Below are positions 33,671 through 42,800 of a stretch of 64,000 nt of DNA, in pieces (the first letter of the stretch is position 1; each line of letters starts with the position of its first letter). A program made the translations under genes and the position numbers. The stretch is from assembly GCF_014636865.1 (NCBI RefSeq), contig NZ_BMER01000006.1:124001-188000 (forward strand). Reading direction: 5' to 3'. A model generated the notes under the pieces. The model had not been told where the DNA came from, searched no databases, and worked only from the letters and a program-made list of their open reading frames with translations. The DNA comes from Parapedobacter pyrenivorans. GTDB lineage: Bacteria > Bacteroidota > Bacteroidia > Sphingobacteriales > Sphingobacteriaceae.

Positions 33671-34660
33671 TTATGACCCGAACCTTTTCCTAAGAATGGC
33701 ATATAGCTTATCTACAGCAATTTGTTTATCAACCCAGTTGTTTTTCTTTGCGTAATTGGCTTGCAAGAAAGCATCTGCAGAAGCAAAATCATCATACCTG
33801 TTCAACAATTCGATTGCCTCGCTATACGCCAAGCTGTATCCGTTAAAGAGATCTTTGATAAATAACAATTTGTCATTGAGGCTGATGGCCGATTTGATAT
33901 CTAAGATTCGATCGACTTCGCTACGAGCCGCAAATAGTGGGCTGCTGCCTGCCTTACGCTGTGCCGATAATATTTCATTGATAGAAAGTGGCCGTGAGGG
34001 TTTCTCTTCGTCCGAAGGAATTACCTCTTGCTTGTCAGGCACATCGATTTCCACGGCCTTCTGCTGGATGGTTACCTCCTCCGAAACAGGTTCCTCCCCA
34101 ATATCGGTCTCTTTATCTGTTTCCTCAGCGCCAAAATCCGGCTCGGGCAGGTCCGACTCTAGCCCTTCACTAGGCTGGTTGTCTTCTTGTTCAGTCTCAT
34201 CCTCATCTTCGCCCTCGGAATCATCCACATCCCGCTCCACAACGTCTATTGCCTCTTCCTCCACAACGTCATCGACATTTTCCTCCGCATACTCATCCTC
34301 CTCATCCATCGTAGAATCATCCGGATCATCAACTTCAGTATCTTCGACTTGCTCAGTATGTGAGGCTTGCTCTTCCGCACTATCGATGGCCGGCGTAAAG
34401 ATAATCTCATCCGAATCAGCCACCGCTACCTCATTAGTATCGTCCGTTTCAACTTCAAGACCACCAAGTGTTCCGATTTCAGCCTTCTGCAACTTGTTAT
34501 ATACGGCTACATACGCAGCAAAATAATTAACGGTAGCCTCAAAAAGATCACCTTTTAGATTACTTTGCCCTGTCGTATCGTTTTCCAAATCTGGATACTG
34601 ATCGTTAATATCGTTCAGTAAATCTGCTATTTTTTCTAAAACCTGCTTTTTTGTTGCCAT
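33671..34660 (-). CDS. Cytosolic protein with long acidic middle region
   Basis: 329 residues from the ATG at 34658-34660 ([25 protein letters not shown], first 20 residues shown). It has three parts: an N-terminal helical domain (about 1-65), a low-complexity region of about 150 residues rich in Asp and Glu, and a conserved helical C-terminus ('[43 protein letters not shown]' in parts, '[22 protein letters not shown]', '[17 protein letters not shown]'). No enzymatic motif is present. The C-terminal part resembles a widespread Bacteroidota hypothetical family. The start is fixed by a TTTG-N20-TAAGTTTG promoter at 34702-34733. Confidence 0.85.
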   Translation of the reverse strand: MATKKQVLEKIADLLNDINDQYPDLENDTTGQSNLKGDLFEATVNYFAAYVAVYNKLQKAEIGTLGGLEVETDDTNEVAVADSDEIIFTPAIDSAEEQASHTEQVEDTEVDDPDDSTMDEEDEYAEENVDDVVEEEAIDVVERDVDDSEGEDEDETEQEDNQPSEGLESDLPEPDFGAEETDKETDIGEEPVSEEVTIQQKAVEIDVPDKQEVIPSDEEKPSRPLSINEILSAQRKAGSSPLFAARSEVDRILDIKSAISLNDKLLFIKDLFNGYSLAYSEAIELLNRYDDFASADAFLQANYAKKNNWVDKQIAVDKLYAILRKRFGS

Positions 34661-34701
34661 AAAATCGAAACTGATACTTGTGTAATCGATAAAAGATGAG
34701 T

Positions 34702-34733
34702 CAAACTTAGGCAAATTGCTATTCATATGCAAA
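34702..34733 (-). promoter_or_regulatory. Complete Bacteroidota-type promoter
   Basis: On the minus strand TTTG (34733-34730) is followed after 20 bases by TAAGTTTG (34709-34702), the canonical -33/-7 pair of this phylum with the expected spacing. It ends 41 bases before the ATG at 34660 and is the best promoter match in the window. Confidence 0.75.
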
Positions 34734-34887
34734 TGATAGTGCCCGCCAAAGCAAAGTAATTGACTGATTGTCTAGCTAATGGGCGAAACAAAAAACCATA
34801 GTCGAAAATTAACATTAAATACAGATATTAGCAAACCTTGGGAATGCCTTGAATTAAGGTTGCCAAGCAGAACACGAAGAATATACC

Positions 34888-35469
34888 ATGTTGTTTTCAG
34901 AAGATCGGTTTGTGGGCAGAGACACTCCCTATGGGAGTATCGAAGTGATTTGTGGTTCCATGTTTTCGGGAAAGACCGAAGAACTCATCCGCAGAATGCG
35001 ACGTGCGCAGCTTGCCAGATTGACCGTAGAGATTTTTAAGCCTGCAATGGATACTCGCTATCACCACACCAATATTACGTCACATGATAGCAATAGTATA
35101 TCATCTACCCCTGTTGATCATTCATCGACGATTCTGCAATTGGGAAGCGCTGCAAACGTGGTAGGTATCGATGAAGCACAGTTTTTTGATAACGAGCTAC
35201 CTAACGTGTGCAACCGGTTAGCCAACGGCGGTATCCGGGTCATTGTAGCCGGTCTAGACATGGATTTCATGGGTCTTCCATTTGGCCCGGTACCAGCTTT
35301 GATGTCCATCGCCGAGCATGTGACCAAAATGCATGCGGTATGCATCCGATGCGGGGCACCTGCAAATTACTCTTATCGTGTTGCCAAGGGTGAACAAAAG
35401 CTACTATTGGGTGAAAAGGATCATTATGAACCGCGATGCCGGGCATGCTTTTACCGAACCGGTGAATAA
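34888..35469 (+). CDS. tdk: Thymidine kinase
   Basis: 193 residues. The P-loop is '[18 protein letters not shown]', the catalytic Glu/base is in '[14 protein letters not shown]', and the '[18 protein letters not shown]' segment is the substrate loop. A zinc-binding site near the C-terminus is formed by '[13 protein letters not shown]' and 'PRCRACFY', as in type II thymidine kinases. The enzyme phosphorylates thymidine with ATP in the cytoplasm. It is followed after 170 bases by a strong terminator (35640-35666). Confidence 0.95.
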   Translation: MLFSEDRFVGRDTPYGSIEVICGSMFSGKTEELIRRMRRAQLARLTVEIFKPAMDTRYHHTNITSHDSNSISSTPVDHSSTILQLGSAANVVGIDEAQFFDNELPNVCNRLANGGIRVIVAGLDMDFMGLPFGPVPALMSIAEHVTKMHAVCIRCGAPANYSYRVAKGEQKLLLGEKDHYEPRCRACFYRTGE

Positions 35470-35639
35470 CATTCGGCCAACCTGATTGGTTCTATTTATT
35501 TTTCCGTCAAAAGACTAATCCGCTTATTTCTTCGTTTTATTAGGTGTAATTACTACGCATAGCGGTAGTTGTAATGCATATGTTGGTGCATTGATTTTCA
35601 ATTGTCTTTTCATAATTTAGGTTTATAATTGGTTAGTTC

Positions 35640-35666
35640 GAAGCCTCCTGTTAAACAGGAGGCTTC
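35640..35666 (+). terminator. Rho-independent terminator between tdk and the glutathione peroxidase gene
   Basis: GAAGCCTCCTG (35640-35650) and CAGGAGGCTTC (35656-35666) form an 11-base stem with a TTAAA loop, followed by TTTGTTTT on the plus strand. It lies between converging genes and could serve the plus strand; the minus strand has no T-run. Confidence 0.8.
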
Positions 35667-35672
35667 TTTGTT

Positions 35673-36188
35673 TTACAGCTTGCTGATAAGTTCGTCGCTC
35701 AATGGCTCGGTTTTAGAGCGGAAACGATGAATGAGATTGCCCTTTTCGTCTATCAAGAACTTTTCAAAATTCCATTTGATGTCGCCAGCAAAATCAACAT
35801 TTTCGGTTGTCGTAAGGTACTTAAACAAGGGAGATATGTCATCTCCTTTCACACTGCTTTTTTCCGCTAACAAGAAAGTCACCCCAAAATTCTTTTCACA
35901 AAATCCCTGAATTTCAACATTGCTCCCAGGTTCCTGCCCGCCGAAATTATTGGCTGGAAAGCCGATGACGACCACCTTGTCTGCATATTTTTCTGATAGC
36001 TCTTGCAATCCAGCATATTGCTTAGTGAACCCGCATTCGGAGGCAGTATTCACGAGCAATAGCTTCTTGCCTTTAAATTCAGAGAGATTTACTTGTTTAC
36101 CATCAATAGCGGTGAAGGTAAACTGATGCACATTATCCGCTGAATGATTAATCATCATTGCAGCCAGTATTAAAACAACTAATTTCAT
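35673..36188 (-). CDS. Glutathione peroxidase-type thiol peroxidase
   Basis: 171 residues with an N-terminal signal peptide (MKLVVLILAAMMINHSA). The catalytic Cys lies in 'NTASECGFTKQYAGL'; Gln is in 'GFPANNFGGQEPGSN' and the Trp/Asn pair in 'IKWNFEKFLIDEKGNL', so the tetrad is complete with Cys in place of selenocysteine. In bacteria this family mostly uses thioredoxin as reductant and removes hydrogen peroxide and lipid peroxides. The signal peptide implies a periplasmic location. The gene ends a few bases after the terminator hairpin. Confidence 0.93.
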   Translation of the reverse strand: MKLVVLILAAMMINHSADNVHQFTFTAIDGKQVNLSEFKGKKLLLVNTASECGFTKQYAGLQELSEKYADKVVVIGFPANNFGGQEPGSNVEIQGFCEKNFGVTFLLAEKSSVKGDDISPLFKYLTTTENVDFAGDIKWNFEKFLIDEKGNLIHRFRSKTEPLSDELISKL

Positions 36189-36232
36189 ATGCTTACGTGT
36201 TTACTTAAAATCTCTAACTGTTGAGTTCCGCC

Positions 36233-37099
36233 CTACGCCTGTATTTCGTAGTTCTTTTCCCGTTGAACGATATAGTTAAAAAGCTCGGTTATCGGACGCC
36301 GTAACACTTTCCCTATCTTGACGTCTTGCTGTTCACAGACCTCACGTAATTGCTCAATAAAATAGAACGCAATAGACCCCACAAAATGACATATATAGTC
36401 CCTATGGTCTGGAAATGGTTTAATGTTTGTGACGATGAATTCCCTAAATCCCGTTATGAGTAATTCGTCTATGAAGGGGTGGTCTGCGTGCGCCCCCATG
36501 AAAAGAGCTAATGAGGCTAGATACGCATTAGGAGAAGCGCGTTGATATACGTTCTTGATAATAATTTCTTTATTTATACGATACTTTGCATAAAATTCGG
36601 CCGAAAGATCAGCAGGCATAACACCATACAAGAATTTGGTTACCAATTGTTTTCCAAACCATACGCCGGAGCCCTCGTCTCCGAGTACATAACCGAGACC
36701 TTGTCGGGTAGGTAGCACTTCATGTCCGTCAAAGAAACTCACATCGGAACCGGTGCCCAGCGTAGCAATATAACCCTTTCGATCGCCGCAGGTTGCGTAG
36801 GCTGCACCGACAAGATCGGTTTCCACTGAAATGAAGGAGTTGGTAAAGAGTTGCGATAACGCATTGGAAACCATTTCGCGTCTGTCCGGACTTGTACACC
36901 CTGAGCCAAAAAAATAGACTTCACTCACGCGATCCGCATATGGCACGATTTCTTGAGCATTCTGTATTATTTTTGCAATATCTTTTTCATTCACAAAAAA
37001 AGGATTCAACCCCTTCGTTGTAAATGCCAACCGCTCGCCGTCGGGTAATGCCAACATCCAATCCGATTGGGAAGATCCGCTGTCTGCTACTAATATCAT
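36233..37099 (-). CDS. BadF/BadG/BcrA/BcrD-type ATPase, probable N-acetylglucosamine kinase
   Basis: 288 residues of the sugar-kinase/HSP70/actin fold. 'MILVADSGSSQSDWMLALPDG' gives the phosphate-1 loop (D-x-G-x-[TS]), 'GYIATLGTGSDVSFF' the second, and 'GLGYVLGDEGSGVWFGKQLV' the adenosine region. The N-acetylglucosamine kinase branch in Bacteroidota has this length and the 'TKGLNPFFV' segment. It would phosphorylate an amino sugar taken up from murein or chitin breakdown; the substrate is inferred. It lies between a peroxidase and the efflux operon as a single gene. Confidence 0.85.
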   Translation of the reverse strand: MILVADSGSSQSDWMLALPDGERLAFTTKGLNPFFVNEKDIAKIIQNAQEIVPYADRVSEVYFFGSGCTSPDRREMVSNALSQLFTNSFISVETDLVGAAYATCGDRKGYIATLGTGSDVSFFDGHEVLPTRQGLGYVLGDEGSGVWFGKQLVTKFLYGVMPADLSAEFYAKYRINKEIIIKNVYQRASPNAYLASLALFMGAHADHPFIDELLITGFREFIVTNIKPFPDHRDYICHFVGSIAFYFIEQLREVCEQQDVKIGKVLRRPITELFNYIVQREKNYEIQA

Positions 37100-37173
37100 G
37101 GGATAATGGTGTTTATTGCGTTAGCCTTCTTCGGATATCAAATATCGGATTAATTATGTGAAAATAAAAACCC

Positions 37174-38481
37174 TTACTCAACCTTTAACGCCCCTGCTAT
37201 TTGGTTTAGTGTTATTTCAGCCAATTTAGCTTGATACTGTGCTGTACTGTATCGGGTACTGGCGTCCACAAAATTGCGTTGGGCTTCACGAAATTCCAGC
37301 GGTGCGATACTGCCCAGTTTAAACTTCTCCAGCGTGATGTCCATATTCTCGTTGGCGATGTCTCTATTCCTTTCCTCAAGTCGCACCAACTCCAAATTCA
37401 TCAGATAAGTCTGATACGCAGCCAGTAATTGTGCTTCGATATTCTTATTGATTTTATCGACCTCAATTTCTGCGGCTTCCATGGCAAACTCCGCATTCTG
37501 CTCATTCCGTCGTTGCATAAAACCGTTGAAAATATTCATCGACGCGGAAATGCCATAATTGAATCCATTGTTTCGCGATCGGGTGGAAAAACCCAATTGC
37601 GTACTGGATTGCGAACGGGTATAGGCTGATGAGATGGCGACAACGGGATAACGTTCGCCTTTGATGCGTTTCAACTCCAACTGACTGACCCGGTGGTTGA
37701 CAATAGCCGACTGCAAAGTTGGATTCAATTGCTTCGCCAGTTGGAATAGTGTTTCGTAGTGCAGGTCATTTGCAATCACAATGGTATCGACAACACCGAA
37801 ATCTGTATTCACATCGCGAGCCAACAATTCGTTCAGCCTCACTTGACTCCGCCGATATAGGTCGTGCTGACGCAGTAGATTTGTTGTGTCTGTATTGAGG
37901 TCCACACTGGCTGCTAACACTTCCAGTTTAGAAGCCCTACCAATCTGATACCTATTTTCAGCCGTTTGATAGCGGAATGCGGACAATTCAAGGGCGGTCT
38001 GCGTAGCGTCTATCAGTTGCTGTTGCTGGACCAAGTCAAAATATCCGCTTACCACCTCATATACGGTTGCCAAGATGGCTGCCTTTAGATTGGCTTCGCC
38101 CAAGGCTTTTAATTCCTTAAGCTGCTCATAACGCGTAAACATTTGAAGCCCATCAAATATAGTCCAATCCAAATTGGCACCATAGGCCATTGACCGATTC
38201 CTCGCGCCACGCAAGGCCCGGGTTTCGCCACTAAGAAGCGTTTGCGTAGTATTTTGGATACCTGCAGCAGCAGATACATCGCCACTAACAACGGGCAACA
38301 TACCAGCATTGCCGATGTGCACATTGTTCGTCGCAATGGCAACGTCTTTAGCTACCAAACGAATATCATAATTATTTTCCAATGCAATGGCAATGGCGTC
38401 GTCCAACCTAAGCTCGGGCTCGGACTGAGCTAGCCCATAAAAGGGCGTGATAAAGCAAACAATAATAATCAGTCTCTTCAT
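37174..38481 (-). CDS. TolC-family outer membrane channel
   Basis: 435 residues, signal peptide MKRLIIIVCFITPFYGLAQ, then two repeats of the TolC helical-barrel and beta-barrel pattern: 'LDDAIAIALENNYDIRLVAKDV' and, later, 'LNPTLQSAIVNHRVSQLELKRIKGERYPVVAISSAY' in parts. The C-terminal repeat ends 'LGSIAPLEFREAQRNFVDASTRY'. It completes a tripartite efflux system, spanning the outer membrane and the periplasm. Its ATG overlaps the stop of the RND permease by four bases (38478-38481). It is the last gene of the operon. Confidence 0.95.
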   Translation of the reverse strand: MKRLIIIVCFITPFYGLAQSEPELRLDDAIAIALENNYDIRLVAKDVAIATNNVHIGNAGMLPVVSGDVSAAAGIQNTTQTLLSGETRALRGARNRSMAYGANLDWTIFDGLQMFTRYEQLKELKALGEANLKAAILATVYEVVSGYFDLVQQQQLIDATQTALELSAFRYQTAENRYQIGRASKLEVLAASVDLNTDTTNLLRQHDLYRRSQVRLNELLARDVNTDFGVVDTIVIANDLHYETLFQLAKQLNPTLQSAIVNHRVSQLELKRIKGERYPVVAISSAYTRSQSSTQLGFSTRSRNNGFNYGISASMNIFNGFMQRRNEQNAEFAMEAAEIEVDKINKNIEAQLLAAYQTYLMNLELVRLEERNRDIANENMDITLEKFKLGSIAPLEFREAQRNFVDASTRYSTAQYQAKLAEITLNQIAGALKVE

Positions 38482-41400
38482 AATGAATGTGCACCTGCCG
38501 CCACTTCTTCTTCTACACGCTTTGCTTCTTCCAAATCGGGGTTCACTTTATGCGCTCTTGACCACAATGCATAAACGGCCGGGATAATATATAGGGTAAG
38601 TATCAATGAAAACAGTGTTCCACCGACAATCACCACGCCCATTCCGATCCGGCTTGTAGCAGCTGCCCCAAATGCCATGGCAATAGGCAATGCTCCCAAT
38701 GAGATAGCAAGGCTAGTCATCAGGATGGGACGGAGCCGTGCTTCCGCAGCTTCTATGATGGCCTGGCGCACCGGCCTGCCCCGCTCTTTCAGCTGATTGG
38801 CAAACTCCACGATCAGAATACCATTCTTGGTGACCAAGCCGATAAGCATGACGGTACCGATCTGACTAAAAATGTTCCATGACTGCCCAGTAAGCCATAG
38901 GGAAAGCATGGCCCCGGCGACAGCCATGGGCACCGTAAGGATAATGATAAATGGATCCAGAAAACTTTCAAACTGAGCAGCAAGGATTAAATAAACCAAC
39001 AACAACGCCAAGCCAAAGGCGAACAACGTATTGGAGCTACTCTCCTGGAAATCCCGCGATTCACCACCTAAGTCAGTTGAAAAGCTATCATCCAGCACCT
39101 GATCTGCGATCCGGTCCATCGCTTCAATCCCATCTTCAATCGTTCGGCCGCGAGCCAATGAGGCGGAAATGGTGGCCGACATAAAACGGTTGTTGTGGTA
39201 CAGTTGCGGCGGGCTGCTTTTTTCCGTCATATCCACTAGATTATCGAGTTGCACCAATTCACCGGTACTACTGCGAACAAAGATAGTCGCCAAGTCCAAC
39301 GGTGAGCTTCGGTCGAGATCCGAGAACTGACCAATCACCTGATATTGTTTCCCATTCAGCAAGAAATAAGCAAATCGCTGTCCACTCAGCGAAAGCTGCA
39401 GCGTTTGTGCAACGTCTAATACCGATACGCCAAGGCTCTGCGCCTTATCTCTGTCGATGCTGATATTGAGCTCTGGCCGATTGAACTTGAGATTCACATC
39501 CACATTCGCAAATGTGGGATCAGCCGTCGCTACACGCATAAATTCGGGTATCTTTTCTTCAAGTTTCCCAAAATTCGGCGCTTGGATGATATACTGAATA
39601 GGCATTCCTCCCCGTCGGCCTACAGAAATAGTCGGTTGCTGGGAAATAAAGGTTCGCGCTTCCGTATATTTCCTAGTCTGGCGTGTCAAGGCTTCTGCGA
39701 TCTCATCTTGCGATCGCTCGCGGTCTTCCGGCGGCACCAAACCGATACGCATCATTCCCGTATTTGCTGACCCGGTACCTGAAAAACCTGGCGATGTATT
39801 GACCATATTGACGGTTTTCTCCGGCACGGAATCATTGACCAATTGGACAAGCTCCAGCATAAAACGATCCATGTATTCAAACGTACTTCCTTCTGGTGCC
39901 GTCACACTGGCACGTACGAGGCTCCGATCTTCGTAGGGTGCGGTTTCTTTCCGCAAATGAACCCAAAACCAAGCAATCAGACCAAAGCAAACAGCAAGTA
40001 TTGGAAAACTGACCCATTTGGTGTGCATAAACCGACGTAGGGAATTAGCATACCCTGTGGTCATCTTGACAAAATATGGTTCGGTCACGTTGTAAAACCA
40101 GGAATGTTTGGCATTACTGCGCATCAGATAGGCGTTGAGCATGGGTGTAAGCGATAGCGATACGAATGCCGAAATCAATACCGCGGCAGCGATCACCACC
40201 CCAAACTCTCGAAATAACCGTCCCACAAAACCCTCCATAAACATCACCGGTAAAAATACAGCGGCCAGAGTGACGGAAATAGAGACGACAGCAAAAAATA
40301 TCTCATTGGCCCCTTTAATGGCAGCCATGATGGGAGACATGCCCTCCTCTACTTTTTTGTAAATATTTTCCGTAACCACGATACCATCGTCGACTACCAG
40401 ACCGGTAGCCAATACAATTGCCAGTAGTGTGAGTACATTGACCGAAAACCCAAACAGATACATCACAAAAAAAGTGGCAATCAGTGATACGGGGATATCA
40501 ATTAACGGACGGAATGCAATACCCCAATTCCGGAAGAAAAGAAAGATAATTAAAATCACCAAAATCAACGCGATGACAATGGTCTCGGCAACTTCTAAAA
40601 CCGAACGCTTCACGAATAGCGTATTGTCTATGGCGACCTCCATTTTGATATCTGAGGGTACTTCATTCTTGAGCTGCTCAAAGCGCTCATAAAATGCATT
40701 AGCAATATCGATGTAGTTGGTGCCTGGTTGTGGTATGATCGCCATAGCGGCCATAACGGAGCCCGACTCGCGAAACTCGCTTTCTAGATTTTCCGGGCCA
40801 AGTACGGCGTTTCCAATATCTCCAAACCGGATTATACGGTCACCCTCCGATCGGATAATCAAATCATTGAACTCGGCTTCGGTAGTTAGGTTTCCAATGG
40901 TTTTTATCGCCAGTTCAGTATTTTCTCCGGTAATTTTTCCTGATGGTAATTCTACATTCTGGCGATTCAATGCATTACGAACATCCAATGGCGTAAGCCC
41001 ATAAGCGGAGAGCTGCATCGGGTCGATCCATAATCGCATGGCGTATCGCTTTTCGCCCCAAATCTGTACCGAACTCACCCCAGGCAATGTCTGCAAGCGC
41101 TGTGCAATCACATTATCAGCAATCTCACCAAGATCGAGCGGCGAACGCGATTCGCTTTGTACCGTCATCACGATGATCGGCTCGGAATCGGCATCAGCTT
41201 TGGATACTACCGGTGGCGCATCGATATCCTGCGGGAGGCTGCGCATGGCCTGAGATACCTTATCCCGAACATCATTCGCCGCCTCTTCCAGGTTTTTGCT
41301 TAAGAGAAATTCAATATTAATCCGGCTGGAGCCCTGACTGCTCGATGAGGAAATGTTACGGATGCCGTCGATCTGGTTGATCGAACGTTCCAGCGGTTCG

Positions 41401-41591
41401 GTAATCTGGGATTCGATGATATCTGGATTGGCGCCGGCGTAATTGGTCCGTACCGATACGATTGGCGGATCTATGGAGGGAAACTCGCGTACTCCCAGGA
41501 AAGTATATCCAATGACGCCAAACAAAATAAGCATCAAGTTCATCACGATCGTAAGAACCGGCCTTTTAATACTTATGGTGGAAAGACTCAT
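38478..41591 (-). CDS. RND efflux transporter permease (HAE1-type)
   Basis: 1037 residues with the 12-helix duplicated RND architecture. The N-terminal 'MSLSTISIKRPVLTIVMNLMLILFGVIGYTFLGVREFPSIDPPIV' motif is shown in parts; the periplasmic loops carry 'QITEPLERSINQIDGIRNISSSSSQGSS', and TM4 has the proton-relay Asp pair in 'VLATGLVVDDGIVVTENIYKKV'. It extrudes hydrophobic or amphiphilic toxic compounds by proton antiport. The order adaptor - permease - TolC fits an inner-membrane-periplasm-outer-membrane pump. It follows the adaptor with 18 bases and is overlapped by the TolC gene. Confidence 0.97.
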   Translation of the reverse strand: MSLSTISIKRPVLTIVMNLMLILFGVIGYTFLGVREFPSIDPPIVSVRTNYAGANPDIIESQITEPLERSINQIDGIRNISSSSSQGSSRINIEFLLSKNLEEAANDVRDKVSQAMRSLPQDIDAPPVVSKADADSEPIIVMTVQSESRSPLDLGEIADNVIAQRLQTLPGVSSVQIWGEKRYAMRLWIDPMQLSAYGLTPLDVRNALNRQNVELPSGKITGENTELAIKTIGNLTTEAEFNDLIIRSEGDRIIRFGDIGNAVLGPENLESEFRESGSVMAAMAIIPQPGTNYIDIANAFYERFEQLKNEVPSDIKMEVAIDNTLFVKRSVLEVAETIVIALILVILIIFLFFRNWGIAFRPLIDIPVSLIATFFVMYLFGFSVNVLTLLAIVLATGLVVDDGIVVTENIYKKVEEGMSPIMAAIKGANEIFFAVVSISVTLAAVFLPVMFMEGFVGRLFREFGVVIAAAVLISAFVSLSLTPMLNAYLMRSNAKHSWFYNVTEPYFVKMTTGYANSLRRFMHTKWVSFPILAVCFGLIAWFWVHLRKETAPYEDRSLVRASVTAPEGSTFEYMDRFMLELVQLVNDSVPEKTVNMVNTSPGFSGTGSANTGMMRIGLVPPEDRERSQDEIAEALTRQTRKYTEARTFISQQPTISVGRRGGMPIQYIIQAPNFGKLEEKIPEFMRVATADPTFANVDVNLKFNRPELNISIDRDKAQSLGVSVLDVAQTLQLSLSGQRFAYFLLNGKQYQVIGQFSDLDRSSPLDLATIFVRSSTGELVQLDNLVDMTEKSSPPQLYHNNRFMSATISASLARGRTIEDGIEAMDRIADQVLDDSFSTDLGGESRDFQESSSNTLFAFGLALLLVYLILAAQFESFLDPFIIILTVPMAVAGAMLSLWLTGQSWNIFSQIGTVMLIGLVTKNGILIVEFANQLKERGRPVRQAIIEAAEARLRPILMTSLAISLGALPIAMAFGAAATSRIGMGVVIVGGTLFSLILTLYIIPAVYALWSRAHKVNPDLEEAKRVEEEVAAGAHSL

Positions 41592-41609
41592 GGGCTTATA
41601 ATTTACGTC

Positions 41610-42668
41610 CTATTCGACAACCTGCACGGCTACCGGCATTCCGTCGGTGACTGACATGATACCGGAAATCAATACGGTGTCGCCTATATTCACTCCGCTG
41701 GTAATCAACACGTCGGAGCGGGTACGATTTTCAGCTTCTACCGGTATTGCGGTAGCCTTACCATCTTTCAACAAGAACACTTGTTTGCCGTTTTGAATGG
41801 GGATCACCGCTTCGGTAGGTACCAGAACTGCGTTTTCCATCCGATCCAATGGTAATTCAATACGTGCAAAGGAGCCTGGAAAAAGCTGTTCTCCGGGATT
41901 TTCTGCGATGGCTCGAATGCTGACCGTCCGCGTGGTCGCATCTACACCGGGTTCGATGGCATAGATCTCTGCGTGGTACTTCGTATCCGATCCGCTAATG
42001 CCAAAGGTCAATCCTTGTCCAACCTGGATCTGACCACTGTACTTCTCAGGCACTGAAAACAAAATCTTGACAGGATTGACACTCAATAAATTCGCTACCA
42101 CGGTAGTCGGTGTAAGGTATTCACCCTCAGATATCGATCGAAGGCCTATTTTTCCACTAAAAGGAGCCCGTACCGTAGTTTTAGCGATCTGAGCGCGGAT
42201 CAGTACGGTCTGCGCCTTGGCCGACTGGTAATCCGCATGAGCCACGTCATACTCTTGCTGGCTAATGGCTTCCTTTTCCAATAGCAGGCGAGCACGGTTT
42301 TCATTATCCTCTGCCAATTTTTCACTGCTCTGCGCCTGAATGAGCTGCGCTTGCAATTCGGAATCATCAATGCGCAAGAGCACTTGCCCTTTTTGAACTG
42401 CCGTTCCCTCACGGAAAGACAACGTTCTTACAATACCAGAAACTTCACTGCGAATCTGCACCTGTTCATTGGGCTCGATAGACCCCGATAGCGTAATGAT
42501 ATTCGAAAATTCCCGAGGAGCCACTATAACCGCGTTGACCTCCATCATACCTGGCTCCTGGGGTGAAGTCGGCGCCGCTACTTTGGGCTTGTCATTACGC
42601 GTCAAACGATAACTTATAAAGGCCACAGCAACGATTGCTATCGCAATATAAAGGTACTTCTTCTTCAT
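41610..42668 (-). CDS. RND efflux membrane-fusion adaptor protein
   Basis: 352 residues from the ATG at 42666-42668 (MKKKYLYIAIAIVAVAFISY). After an N-terminal anchor comes the biotinyl/lipoyl-like part 'VQIRSEVSGIVRTLSFREGTAVQKGQVLLRID', a coiled-coil hairpin 'AQLIQAQSSEKLAEDNENRARLLLEKEAISQQEYDVAHADYQSAKAQ' (given in parts), 'VRAPFSGKIGLRSISEGEYL' and beta-barrel/membrane-proximal domains. It links the RND permease to the TolC channel. It is the first gene of the operon; a promoter box and a palindrome lie at 42743-42765. No TetR/MarR repressor gene is next to it. Confidence 0.95.
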   Translation of the reverse strand: MKKKYLYIAIAIVAVAFISYRLTRNDKPKVAAPTSPQEPGMMEVNAVIVAPREFSNIITLSGSIEPNEQVQIRSEVSGIVRTLSFREGTAVQKGQVLLRIDDSELQAQLIQAQSSEKLAEDNENRARLLLEKEAISQQEYDVAHADYQSAKAQTVLIRAQIAKTTVRAPFSGKIGLRSISEGEYLTPTTVVANLLSVNPVKILFSVPEKYSGQIQVGQGLTFGISGSDTKYHAEIYAIEPGVDATTRTVSIRAIAENPGEQLFPGSFARIELPLDRMENAVLVPTEAVIPIQNGKQVFLLKDGKATAIPVEAENRTRSDVLITSGVNIGDTVLISGIMSVTDGMPVAVQVVE

Positions 42669-42742
42669 TTTAGTATCTGAATGTCTGGCTTTGGATAATG
42701 CCCACCACCTCAAAAAGACATAAATGTACAGCTTTAAACGCC

Positions 42743-42750
42743 CAAAACTA
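42743..42750 (-). promoter_or_regulatory. -7 promoter box for the RND efflux operon
   Basis: The minus strand reads TAGTTTTG, matching TAnnTTTG, and lies about 75 bases before the adaptor ATG. A palindrome starts exactly at its upstream edge. Confidence 0.5.
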
Positions 42751-42765
42751 CTTGAATCATCAAGT
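42750..42765. promoter_or_regulatory. Operator-like palindrome at the RND efflux promoter
   Basis: ACTTGA (42750-42755) and TCAAGT (42760-42765) are perfect inverted repeats separated by ATCA. The palindrome lies between the -7 box and the -33 region of the efflux operon, where a dimeric repressor would block transcription. Confidence 0.45.
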
Positions 42766-42800
42766 ATTTTATCGCTGTATCACATTTTTTACCGAACAGG

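Noticed and set aside
33756-34526. 256-codon Ser-rich frame on the plus strand
   Set aside because: It is the antisense shadow of the Asp/Glu-rich segment of the minus-strand gene; the composition explains the Ser richness.
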